In this document: positions 1 through 6,482 of the stretch, in pieces
Position numbering within the stretch: position 1 is the first letter of the stretch
Layout: each line of letters starts with the position of its first letter
NCBI GenBank assembly: GCA_025966175.1
Contig: JAOPVN010000569.1
Location: 1 to 20,556 of the forward strand
Direction: 5' to 3'
From: Modestobacter sp.
Lineage (GTDB): Bacteria; Actinomycetota; Actinomycetes; Mycobacteriales; Geodermatophilaceae
Length of the DNA stretch: 20,556 nucleotides
Position numbers and translations under genes: made by a program
Notes under the pieces: generated by a model
Told to the model about the DNA's origin: nothing
The model's input: only the letters and a program-made list of their open reading frames with translations
The model's database searches: none

Positions 1-857
1 GCGGCAGCACCATCGACACGGTCAAGGCCGCCGGGCACCGCGCCGGCATCCGCTGGGCCTCCGTGCCGACCGTCGCCTCCACCGACGCCCCGTGCTCGGC
101 GCTGTCGGTGATCTACACGGCGGACGGGGCGTTCGAGGAGTACCGCTTCTTCCCGCGCAACCCCGACCTGGTGCTGGTCGACACCCAGGTGGTGGCGCAG
201 GCGCCGGTGCGGTTCCTGGTCGCCGGCGTCGGCGACGCGCTCGCCACCTGGCTCGAGGCCCGGGCGACCGCGGCCTCGAACGCCGCGACCATGGCCGGCG
301 GCCTCCCGCTGCAGGCCGGGACGGCGCTGGCCCGGTTGTCCTGGGACATCCTCTGGGAGAACGCGCTGCCGGCCGTCGAGGCGGTCCGCCAGCACCTGGT
401 GACGCCCGCGGTGGAGAAGGTCGTCGAGGCCAACACGCTGCTGTCCGGGCTCGGGTTCGAGTCCGGCGGGCTCGCGGCGGCCCACGCGATCCACAACGGG
501 CTCACCGCGTCCGAGGCCACGCACGGCCTCACGCACGGCCAGAAGGTCAACATCGGATCGCTGACCCAGCTGGTGCTGGAGGGGGCCCCGACCGCGGAGA
601 TCCGCGCGTTCGTCGAGTTCACCACCCGGGTGGGCCTGCCCACGACGCTCACCGAGGTCGGCATCGACGTCGACGACGTCGAGGACCTGCAGCGGGTCGC
701 GGAGGCGGCCACCGTCGAGGGCGAGACCATCCACAACATGCCGTTCCCGGTGCGGGTGCCCGAACTCGTCGACGCACTGCGGTCCATCGAGGGCCTCTCC
801 CGCGGGGTCCGGGCCGAAGCGGGGCTGCCCGAGCCGGTCGCGCACCACGCGCACTGA
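1..857 (+). CDS. gldA: Glycerol dehydrogenase (iron-containing alcohol dehydrogenase family), 5' end missing
   Basis: The frame is open from base 3 and ends at TGA 855-857, so about the last 284 residues are present and the start lies outside the window. Glycerol dehydrogenase oxidises glycerol to dihydroxyacetone with NAD+ in the cytoplasm. What is seen: GGSTIDT-type nucleotide-binding text at the very start, VPTVASTDAPCSA, then an Asp in GVGDALATW, a His in AAHAIHNGL and a His in THGLTHGQK. By family knowledge these three residues bind the catalytic divalent metal. The C-terminal half is complete and of normal length. The ATG-like starts inside the frame are internal, because homology continues upstream of them to the window edge. 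It ends at a strong hairpin and faces a minus-strand operon. Other iron-ADH family members are possible, but the VPTxASTDAP motif favours GldA. Confidence 0.9.
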   Translation, partial: GSTIDTVKAAGHRAGIRWASVPTVASTDAPCSALSVIYTADGAFEEYRFFPRNPDLVLVDTQVVAQAPVRFLVAGVGDALATWLEARATAASNAATMAGGLPLQAGTALARLSWDILWENALPAVEAVRQHLVTPAVEKVVEANTLLSGLGFESGGLAAAHAIHNGLTASEATHGLTHGQKVNIGSLTQLVLEGAPTAEIRAFVEFTTRVGLPTTLTEVGIDVDDVEDLQRVAEAATVEGETIHNMPFPVRVPELVDALRSIEGLSRGVRAEAGLPEPVAHHAH

Positions 858-878
858 ACCGCTCCGGGCTGAGCACGG

Positions 879-914
879 CGGAGGGGTGGGTCCCGGCCGG
901 CACCCACCCCTCTG
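879..914. terminator. Bidirectional hairpin terminator between convergent genes
   Basis: GAGGGGTGGGT (881-891) and ACCCACCCCTC (902-912) form a perfect 11-bp stem around a 10-nt GC-rich loop. A C-G and a G-T pair extend it at the base. It lies exactly between the stop of the glycerol dehydrogenase (857) and the stop of the convergent DUF1684 gene (918). There is no long U tract, as is common in actinobacteria. Confidence 0.75.
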
Positions 915-917
915 TCG

Positions 918-1718
918 TCAGCCGAGCGGCTGCTTCTCCCCCGCCTCGACGGCCACCGGCAGGTGGTTCTCCGCTGGCGGCAGCGGGCAGGTGGCGAACT
1001 CGGTGTAGGCGCACGGCAGGTTGGTGGCCCGGTTGAGGTCCAGCACCACCGTGCCGTCGGCAGCCGGCGGCTCGACCTTCAGCGACCGGTTGGCCGCGTA
1101 GGTGGTCACCCCCGACGTCTCGTCGGTGAAGAGCACGAACAGGCTGCCCTCGGTCGCGCCGTTGAACGCGGTCAGGGACAGCGGCTGCCCGTCGAGTTCG
1201 AACTCGATCCGGCCAGGGGCGTCGTAGACGTGCTGCAGGCCCTCGACGACCGCGCCGACCGTGGTCGGTCGCGGCTCGTCGAACGGCAGATACCGCCCGG
1301 TCGCCACCCAGCGCGGGTCCGGCGCGTAGGCCGGCGTCCCCGGGTAGTCCCGCAGCACCCCGTGGTCGGGGTGCCGCGGCCGGACGACGTCCGAGCCACC
1401 GCGCCTGGCCACCTCGACCACGGCGTCCCCGAACCCGGCAGTGATCCCGCCGCGCTCGGGGATGACCCCGAACGCGTGCTCACCGTGCACCGGCTGTCCG
1501 TCGATGGTGAGCTCCTCGCCGTCGGCGAGCTGGACCGTCACGCCGTCCGGCCCGGTCCACCACTCCCCCGGCGCGTCCGGGAAGCGCTGCGGCTCCCCGG
1601 TCAGCCAGTGCAGCCCGGTGATCGCCAGGAAGCCGTGCGGATCGGCGCGCACGGTCTCGTGCTGCCGGTGCCACACCTCCCACTCCTGCCTGAACGTGCC
1701 GGTGTCGGTGATCGTCAT
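918..1718 (-). CDS. DUF1684 domain protein
   Basis: A 266-residue cytoplasmic-looking protein with no signal peptide or membrane segment. It begins MTITDTGTFRQEWEVWH. Features typical of DUF1684 are GFLAITGLHWL near residue 30 and, near the C-terminus, an LNRATNLPCAYT segment followed by FATCPLPPAENHLPV and AVEAGEK. The family is widespread in actinobacteria and proteobacteria and its biochemical role is not established, so I assign no function. The ATG start is preceded by GAGGAGG at good spacing. It is the last gene of a minus-strand run: the carbonic anhydrase stop is only 25 bp upstream, so co-transcription is likely. It ends at the hairpin at 879-914. Confidence 0.85.
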   Translation of the reverse strand: MTITDTGTFRQEWEVWHRQHETVRADPHGFLAITGLHWLTGEPQRFPDAPGEWWTGPDGVTVQLADGEELTIDGQPVHGEHAFGVIPERGGITAGFGDAVVEVARRGGSDVVRPRHPDHGVLRDYPGTPAYAPDPRWVATGRYLPFDEPRPTTVGAVVEGLQHVYDAPGRIEFELDGQPLSLTAFNGATEGSLFVLFTDETSGVTTYAANRSLKVEPPAADGTVVLDLNRATNLPCAYTEFATCPLPPAENHLPVAVEAGEKQPLG

Positions 1719-1743
1719 GTCGTCCTCCTCGGAGCCGGGCGGG

Positions 1744-2232
1744 TCACGCCACCTCGGTGAGCCGGCCGGTGGCGACGTCGAACACGAAGCCCCGGACGCT
1801 CTCCTTGTGCGGGATGTACGGGCTGTCCAGGATGCGCTTGCGGGAGGCGCGGACGTCGTCCCCGAGGTCGGAGAACGCCTCCGAGTGCCACTCCGGTCGC
1901 ACGCCGACCTCCTGCTCGATGGAGTTGCGGAACTCCTCGTCGCTGAAGGTGAGCATGCCGCAGTCGGTGTGGTGGACCAGGACGATCTCGGTGGTGCCCA
2001 GCAGCCGCTGGCTGATCGCCAGGGACCGGATCTCGTCGGCGGTGACGACGCCGCCGGCGTTGCGGATGACGTGTGCCTCGCCCTCGGACAGCCCGAGCGC
2101 GCGGTAGACGTCCAGCCGGGCGTCCATGCACGCCAGGACGGCGACGTGCCGGGCCGGGGGCAGCGGCAACGGGCCGTCGAAGGACTCGGCGTAGCGGGCG
2201 TTGGCGGCGATCAGTTCATCGGTGACGGACAC
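1744..2232 (-). CDS. canA: Beta-class carbonic anhydrase (CanA/Rv1284-like)
   Basis: A 162-residue protein that interconverts CO2 and bicarbonate. Zinc ligands and catalytic residues of the beta class are visible: Cys35, Asp37 and Arg39 in CMDARLD, and His88 and Cys91 in HHTDCGM. The text VTDELIAANARYAESF, GEAHVIRNAGG and RGFVFDVATG closely resembles M. tuberculosis Rv1284 from memory. I chose GTG 2230-2232 because AGGAG sits 7 nt upstream and the protein then matches the family N-terminus. A much longer open frame reaching 3354 runs antisense-like through the sulfotransferase gene and is rejected. It lies 38 bp after the sulfotransferase and 25 bp before the DUF1684 gene, probably in one operon. 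Confidence 0.93.
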   Translation of the reverse strand: MSVTDELIAANARYAESFDGPLPLPPARHVAVLACMDARLDVYRALGLSEGEAHVIRNAGGVVTADEIRSLAISQRLLGTTEIVLVHHTDCGMLTFSDEEFRNSIEQEVGVRPEWHSEAFSDLGDDVRASRKRILDSPYIPHKESVRGFVFDVATGRLTEVA

Positions 2233-2270
2233 GGCAGTGCTCCTCTGGGTGGACGGGGTGGGAAACGGGG

Positions 2271-3248
2271 TCAGGAGCGGGCGGCGCTGCGGGAGCGGAA
2301 ATCGCCGCGCCCGGTGTCGCCCTTCCAGTCGGCGAAGGACTCGCCGGTGAGCTCCTCGAGCAGCTCGATGTCGGGCAACATGGGCGCCAGTACCTCGCGG
2401 CGCACCTCGACCGGCAGTCGCGGACGGGGGGCGCGGCCGGCGTGCAGGGCGGCGATCAGCGGCCGGCTGGCCTGGCGCCACACCTGCGGAGGCGCGTAGG
2501 CACCGAGCGCGGCCCCGGCCCGGGCCGCCTGGGCCAGCAGCCGGTACCGCGGGGAGTCGGCGACGAAGGGCTTGACGTTCTCCGGCGCCACGGTGTGCGC
2601 GACGCCGGTCGCGACGCCGAGGAACTCGCTGACCCGGTCCAGGGTCTCCGTCGGGGTGTCGACCAGCTGCCGGTAGCGCAGCACCACCACCTGCTCGCGG
2701 GGGACGTGCCGGTAGAGGTCGCGCAGCTGGGCGCCGTAGCTGCCCAGCCCCCGGTAGTGCCAGAACGGCGCCCAGCCGGCGTCGATCCGCTGCTGCTCCA
2801 GCCGCACCGCGGCCAGGAAGTCCGGCTCCGGCTCGAGCCCGTCGGCCCGCAGGTGCGCCCAGTTGGAGTGCGCCCGGTCGACCGGGTCGCGGACCACCGC
2901 GATCACCTTGACGCCCGGGACGTCGGCGCCCAGCCGCTGCTGGGCGTCGCGGTCGTAGAGGTAGAACGGGGTGCTCTCGCCGCGAACGGTGCCCGCCGGG
3001 GCGCCGGCGAACAGGGCCAGGTAGTCGGCCCGGCGCCAGATCCACTCCTGCGCGCTGTGCGCGTCCCCGGGCCCGCGCTGGCCGCTGCGCGGCGGCGGGC
3101 GGCCGTCGGTCAGGTAGTACTTCGGCTCCTTGACCGGCGACAGGTACAGGCCGGGGTGGGTGGCCAGCGCGGCGTGCAGGGCGGTGGTCCCGGCCTTGGG
3201 CGCCCCGGCGATGACGAACTGCGGCAGCCGGTCGGTGGGCGAGGTCAT
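2271..3248 (-). CDS. Sulfotransferase family protein (PAPS-dependent)
   Basis: A 325-residue cytosolic sulfotransferase-fold protein, expected to move a sulfuryl group from PAPS to an unknown acceptor. The 5'-phosphosulfate-binding loop GAPKAGTT is at residues 15-22. The 3'-phosphate motif VVRDPVDRAHSNW (about 118-130) supplies Arg120 and Ser128. An LSPVKEPKYY segment near 36-45 is typical of bacterial and heparan-type sulfotransferases. No signal peptide or transmembrane anchor is seen. The ATG start has AGGAGG 7 nt upstream. It is the first gene of the minus-strand operon with the carbonic anhydrase and DUF1684 genes, and diverges from the glycosidase-like gene. The substrate cannot be told from the sequence; small metabolites, lipids or glycans are all possible. 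Confidence 0.9.
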   Translation of the reverse strand: MTSPTDRLPQFVIAGAPKAGTTALHAALATHPGLYLSPVKEPKYYLTDGRPPPRSGQRGPGDAHSAQEWIWRRADYLALFAGAPAGTVRGESTPFYLYDRDAQQRLGADVPGVKVIAVVRDPVDRAHSNWAHLRADGLEPEPDFLAAVRLEQQRIDAGWAPFWHYRGLGSYGAQLRDLYRHVPREQVVVLRYRQLVDTPTETLDRVSEFLGVATGVAHTVAPENVKPFVADSPRYRLLAQAARAGAALGAYAPPQVWRQASRPLIAALHAGRAPRPRLPVEVRREVLAPMLPDIELLEELTGESFADWKGDTGRGDFRSRSAARS

Positions 3249-3340
3249 GGGCGGGCCTCCTGGGGCTGGGCGCGGAACGGCGGCCGGGCGGGATGCAGAC
3301 TGGGGCTCCCGCCCCTTCGACCTCGACCGGAGCCGCTCGC

Positions 3341-4252
3341 GTGTCCCCCCGCATCCCTCAGCCGCCGGAGGCCGGACCGTTCTGGTCGCAGGCTCAGGTC
3401 GTCCTCGCCCCCGCCGACCCCCGCCCTGGCGCCTGGGCCGGTGGCCCCTCGGCGCAGCTGGTCGACGGCACCTGGTGGCTGGCCTACCGGCTGCGGCGCC
3501 CGGTCGGCGAGGGCCGCGGCTTCGCCAACGTGATCGCCCGTTCCACCGACGGCGTGCGCTTCGAGCCCGTGCTGGAGCTGGGCAAGGACGCGTTCGGCGC
3601 GGAGTCCCTCGAGCGGCCGGCGCTGGTGCACACCCCGGCCGGGCGCTGGCGGCTCTACGTCAGCTGCGCGACGCCGGGTACCAAGCACTGGCGGGTTGAC
3701 CTGCTGGAGGCCGACTCGGTCGAGGGCCTGGCCGACGCCGTCCCGCGCACGGTGCTCCCCGGCAGCGCCGAGGTCGCCGTCAAGGACCCGGTGCTGCGGC
3801 ACGACGGCACGCAGTGGCACCTCTGGGCGTCGGTGCACCCGCTCGACGATCCCACCGCCACCGACCGGATGACCACCGAGCACGCCACCAGCCAGGACGG
3901 GATCGACTGGACCTGGCGCGGCACCGCGCTGGCCGGTACCCCGGGCAGCTGGGACGCCCGCGGCGTCCGCTTCGCCACGGTGGTGCTGGACGGCGACCGG
4001 AGCTGGGCGCTCTACGACGGCCGGGCGACCGCCGAGGAGAACTGGGAGGAGCGCACCGGTCTGGCCCGGCAGAACGGCGACGGATCCTTCCATCCGGCGG
4101 GGAGCGGCCCGCTGCTGCAGAGCCCGCACGCCCCGTCCGGGCTGCGCTACGCCGATGTCGTCGCCCTCCCCGACGGCAGCGCCCGCTGGTTCTACGAGGC
4201 GACCCGGCCCGACGGCGCCCACGAGCTGCGCACGGTGCTGCTGCCCGGCTGA
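3341..4252 (+). CDS. Glycosidase-like five-bladed beta-propeller protein (GH43/GH32/GH117-type fold)
   Basis: A protein of about 303 residues from the GTG at 3341. An in-frame ATG at 3293 would add 16 low-complexity residues, and neither start has a strong ribosome site. Propeller-type repeats are seen: IARSTDGVRFEP and TSQDGIDWTW (S-x-D-G-x-x-W/F turns), with recurrent W-x-L-Y/W strands such as GRWRLYVS, QWHLWASV and SWALYDG. Early AGGPSAQLVDGTWWLAYR and a late Glu in RWFYEATRPDG resemble the acidic-residue arrangement of GH43-like enzymes, but I cannot assign catalytic residues firmly. There is no secretion signal, so it probably acts on an intracellular or small substrate, or is non-catalytic. 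It diverges from the sulfotransferase and ends 8 bp from the convergent PLP-enzyme gene. Confidence 0.75.
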   Translation: MSPRIPQPPEAGPFWSQAQVVLAPADPRPGAWAGGPSAQLVDGTWWLAYRLRRPVGEGRGFANVIARSTDGVRFEPVLELGKDAFGAESLERPALVHTPAGRWRLYVSCATPGTKHWRVDLLEADSVEGLADAVPRTVLPGSAEVAVKDPVLRHDGTQWHLWASVHPLDDPTATDRMTTEHATSQDGIDWTWRGTALAGTPGSWDARGVRFATVVLDGDRSWALYDGRATAEENWEERTGLARQNGDGSFHPAGSGPLLQSPHAPSGLRYADVVALPDGSARWFYEATRPDGAHELRTVLLPG

Positions 4253-4260
4253 GCCCGGCG

Positions 4261-5649
4261 TCATCGGTCCGCAGCCGGCCCGCAGCCGGCGCCCCGGGCG
4301 ACCGCGGCCGGGTCGGCCCCCAGCAGCCCGGGCAGCGGACGCGGGTCGTCGACCGGCTGCCAGCGTCCGGCGACCTGCGTGTAGGCCACCCGCGGGCCGC
4401 GGGACAGGAACGCGTCGAGCGCGGCGAGCAGCCGCTCCACGTCGGCGAGCGTGCTGCCCACCCCGACACTGGCCCGCAGCGCACCCAGGGGCACGCCCAG
4501 CCGGGCGAGCAGCGGATGGGCGCAGAACCGGCCGTCGCGCACGCCGATGCCGTGTTCGGCGGAGAGGTACGCGGCCACCAGGCCGGGGTCCGCGCCGGCG
4601 ACGGTGAACGAGACGACGCCGGTGGGCTCGGCCGAGTCGGCCCAGATCCGCAGCACCCGCACGCCCGGCAGCGCCGACAGCCCGCTCACCAGCCGCTCCC
4701 GCAGCACCCGCTCGTGTGCTGCCAGCGCCCCGGCGGGCAGCCCGGCGAGGGCGTCGCACGCCGCCGCGAGCGCGACCGCGCCGAGCACGTTGGGCGAGCC
4801 GCCCTCGTGCCGGTGCGGTGCGGGAGCCCAGCGGGTCTCCTCGACCGTCACCTCCTGCACCGCACCGCCTCCGGCCAGGTACGCCGGGGCCTGGTCCAGC
4901 CAGTCCCGGCGGCCGACCAGCGCCCCGGACCCGAACGGCGCGTACGCCTTGTGCCCGGAGAAGGCGACGTAGTCCGCGCCCGTCGCGGCCAGCGAGAACC
5001 GGCGGTGCGGCACCAGCTGCGCGCCGTCGACCAGCACCCGGGCGCCGGCGGCGTGGGCGAGCAGGACGACGTCGTCCAGCGGCAGGGCCTCCCCGGTGAC
5101 GTTGGAGGCGCCGGTGACCGCGACCAGCGCGTACGGCGCCGCGGCAAGTTCGGCGCCCAGCGCCCGCAGCGTCTCCACCACCGTGGCGGCGGCGGGCAGC
5201 ACGGTGACCGGGCCCCGCTGCTGCCAGGGCAGCAGGTCGGCGTGGTGCTCGCTGTCGAGCACCAGCACGGCAGCACCGGCGGGCACGCACCCGGCGAGCA
5301 GGTTCAGCGCGTCGGTGGTGTGCCGGACCAACACGCAGACGTCGTCGGCGCGGGCACCGAGAAAGCGGGCGACGGTCTCCCGCGCGGACTCGTAGAGGGC
5401 GGTGGAGACCTGGGACAGATAGCCGGCGCCGCGGTGGACGCTGGCGTAGAGCGGCAGGGCCTCGGCGACCCGCGCGGCGACGGACTCCAGCGCCCGGCTG
5501 CTGGCCGCGGCGTCCAGGTCGACGTAGCGGGCCCGACCGCCGGGCACGAGCGGCACCCGGGTGTCGGCGCCCACGACGGGCAGCAACGGAGCGCTGCCGG
5601 GGAGCGGCAGGACGGAGAGGGCAGGACGACAGAGGACGGCGCTGGACAC
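4261..5649 (-). CDS. Cysteine-desulfurase-like class V PLP-dependent enzyme under SAM-IV riboswitch control
   Basis: A 462-residue protein of the class V aminotransferase/cysteine desulfurase family. Seen residues: PLP lysine Lys234 in AFSGHKAYAPFG, Asp208 in LVDGAQLVPH, His136 in SEHHADLLPW, Asn183 in ASNVTGEA, Arg392 in RASVG, and Cys376 in DGRFCAHPLL. Cys376 lies where SufS-type desulfurases carry the persulfide cysteine. The likely chemistry is sulfur or selenium removal from a cysteine-like substrate, but the exact substrate is unknown. About 45 extra residues follow the usual end. GTG 5647-5649 is chosen because AGGAG lies 7 nt upstream; the frame continues upstream only through the riboswitch. 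No SufBCD or IscU genes are near, so a sulfur-amino-acid role fits better than Fe-S assembly (inference). Confidence 0.88.
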   Translation of the reverse strand: MSSAVLCRPALSVLPLPGSAPLLPVVGADTRVPLVPGGRARYVDLDAAASSRALESVAARVAEALPLYASVHRGAGYLSQVSTALYESARETVARFLGARADDVCVLVRHTTDALNLLAGCVPAGAAVLVLDSEHHADLLPWQQRGPVTVLPAAATVVETLRALGAELAAAPYALVAVTGASNVTGEALPLDDVVLLAHAAGARVLVDGAQLVPHRRFSLAATGADYVAFSGHKAYAPFGSGALVGRRDWLDQAPAYLAGGGAVQEVTVEETRWAPAPHRHEGGSPNVLGAVALAAACDALAGLPAGALAAHERVLRERLVSGLSALPGVRVLRIWADSAEPTGVVSFTVAGADPGLVAAYLSAEHGIGVRDGRFCAHPLLARLGVPLGALRASVGVGSTLADVERLLAALDAFLSRGPRVAYTQVAGRWQPVDDPRPLPGLLGADPAAVARGAGCGPAADR

Positions 5650-5671
5650 GGAGGTGCTCCTGACGGGCCGG

Positions 5672-5690
5672 GGACCCGGGGCACGGGTCC
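5672..5690 (-). promoter_or_regulatory. Putative expression-platform hairpin of the SAM-IV riboswitch
   Basis: On the minus strand GGACCCG (5690 to 5684) can pair perfectly with CGGGTCC (5678 to 5672) around a 5-nt loop. The first arm is also the 3' end of the aptamer (the GCGCGGACC segment), so ligand folding and this hairpin should compete. The ribosome site AGGAG (5661-5657) lies 10 nt beyond the hairpin. The pairing is seen; the switching role is inferred. Confidence 0.5.
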
Positions 5691-5800
5691 GCGCTTTGCG
5701 GCTGCGGAACTGCAGCCGCCAGGTCGTCACCCGGGGCACCCCATCGCGGAGGAGGGTTGCCGGCCAGCAAGCCGGGGCTTCGCGCTGGCACTCGTGACCT
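5686..5800 (-). promoter_or_regulatory. SAM-IV riboswitch aptamer
   Basis: Read on the minus strand, this stretch follows the actinobacterial SAM-IV pattern almost base for base as I remember it from M. tuberculosis. P1 is AGGTC (5800-5796) with GACCT (5725-5721). P2 is GCCAGC with GCTGGC, capped by an AAGCC/GGCTT stem. Next come GGCCGGCAACCCTCC and GGGGTGCCCCGGGTGACGAC. A separate 8-bp hairpin GCGGCTGC/GCAGCCGC follows (arms 5719-5712 and 5705-5698), then AAAGCGCGGACC. It begins one base after the predicted transcription start and ends about 36 nt before the GTG of the PLP enzyme. It binds S-adenosylmethionine and is expected to lower expression of sulfur-metabolism genes when SAM is plentiful. 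Confidence 0.92.
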
Positions 5801-5806
5801 GTCCCG

Positions 5807-5836
5807 AGCCTGACAGACGAACTGCCTTCCCGTCAA
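5807..5836 (-). promoter_or_regulatory. Sigma-70-type promoter for the riboswitch and PLP-enzyme transcript
   Basis: On the minus strand TTGACG (5836-5831) is followed after 18 nt by CAGGCT (5812-5807). Six bases later is A5800, the expected start, directly at the first base of the riboswitch P1 stem. The agreement of promoter and aptamer boundaries supports both calls. Confidence 0.6.
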
Positions 5837-5857
5837 ACCCGATCGACATGGTGTGAT

Positions 5858-6107
5858 TTGGGGGCGAGCACGATTGCCGTGGTCGGCAACCCCAAGCCCC
5901 GCTCCCGCTCATGCTGGGCGCGGACCGGGGCACGCCCTGGCACCGGAGCTGCTGCTCACGCCGGTCCTGGTCGAGCTCGGCGCGACCGCCCCGACCCGCG
6001 GGCTCTACCTGATCGACCGGGCGCGGGACGAGCCCGGCCCACTGGACGACTGGCTGGTCGCGGCCGGGCCACAGGTGGCCGCCGCCCGCACGGCAGGCCG
6101 CGGCTGA
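5858..6107 (+). pseudogene. Remnant of an NADPH-dependent FMN reductase gene
   Basis: Three frames hold pieces of one protein. The first, from a possible TTG at 5858, reads STIAVVGNPKPRSRS (to about 5911), the N-terminal flavin-binding start of this family. A short LMLGA piece follows in a second frame at 5908-5921. A third frame from 5922 reads GPGHALAPELLLTPVLVELG, then PTRGLYLIDRARDEPG, and stops at TGA 6105-6107. In intact relatives LMLGAGPGHALAPEL is continuous and lies about 100 residues after the N-terminal motif. So the gene has lost most of its middle and also has a 1-base loss within the Ala codon at about 5920. The encoded enzyme would supply reduced FMN, often for sulfonate or sulfur assimilation. 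It is divergent from the SAM-regulated PLP gene. Confidence 0.8.
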
Positions 6108-6117
6108 CCGGCCCGTT

Positions 6118-6123
6118 TAGGCT
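6118..6123 (+). promoter_or_regulatory. -10 box of a probable leaderless gene
   Basis: TAGGCT is followed by exactly 6 nt and then the GTG start codon at 6130. There is no ribosome site between them, so transcription probably begins at the start codon. No good -35 box is seen. Confidence 0.5.
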
Positions 6124-6129
6124 GGCCGG

Positions 6130-6459
6130 GTGATCCTCATCGTCGTGAAGTGGCCGGTTCGTCCTGAGTTCGACGAGCAGTGGCCCGAGCTGGTCCGGGA
6201 GTTCACCGAGGCGGTCCGGGCCGAGCCCGGCAACGTCTTCTTCGAGTGGTCCCGCAGCGTCGAGGAGCCGAACACCTGGCTGCTCGTCGAGGGTTTCCGG
6301 GACGCCGAGGCCGGCGCGGTGCACACCGCGTCCGACCACTTCCAGAAGGCCATCTCGGAGATGCCGGACTGGGTCTCGGCCACCCCGTCGATCATGTACG
6401 TCGACTCCCCCGACCTGGCCGGATGGGGCCCGATGGGCGAGGTCCAGCCCCGCAGCTGA
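6130..6459 (+). CDS. Putative quinol monooxygenase (antibiotic biosynthesis monooxygenase, ABM domain)
   Basis: A 109-residue single-domain protein of the dimeric alpha-beta-barrel ABM fold. It begins with the strand MILIVVKWPVRPEF, has a helix with WPELVREFTEAVRAEPGNVFFEW, and has HTASDHFQKAI where family members carry the H-xx-x-H-F motif. Members oxidise quinols or polyketide-like aromatics without a cofactor, or serve as small-molecule-binding partners. The GTG start is taken because of the -10 box 6 nt upstream and the family-typical N-terminus. It converges with the FAD aromatic hydroxylase gene 23 bp away. A shared role in aromatic turnover is plausible but not shown. Confidence 0.85.
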   Translation: MILIVVKWPVRPEFDEQWPELVREFTEAVRAEPGNVFFEWSRSVEEPNTWLLVEGFRDAEAGAVHTASDHFQKAISEMPDWVSATPSIMYVDSPDLAGWGPMGEVQPRS

Positions 6460-6482
6460 GCCCGGGCCGGCCGGGGCCCCGT

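Noticed and set aside
2233..3354. A long minus-strand open frame running into the carbonic anhydrase gene from 3354
   Set aside because: It is Arg/Pro/Ala-rich low-complexity text overlapping the sulfotransferase in another frame. The carbonic anhydrase has its own GTG with a strong ribosome site.
5650..5739. N-terminal extension of the PLP enzyme up to 5739
   Set aside because: These codons lie in the riboswitch aptamer and expression platform. A good ribosome site precedes the GTG at 5649.
3245..5836. 863-codon minus-strand open frame
   Set aside because: It overlaps two well-supported genes and the riboswitch, and its translation is low-complexity Arg/Gly/Ala text with no motif. Long empty frames are common in GC-rich DNA.
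3814..5856. 680-codon plus-strand open frame opposite the PLP enzyme
   Set aside because: Antisense shadow of the class V PLP gene and the riboswitch, with no recognisable domain.
6460..6482. GC-rich inverted repeat between the ABM and hydroxylase genes as a terminator
   Set aside because: Arms are only about 5 bp of alternating GGCC, too weak to separate from composition.
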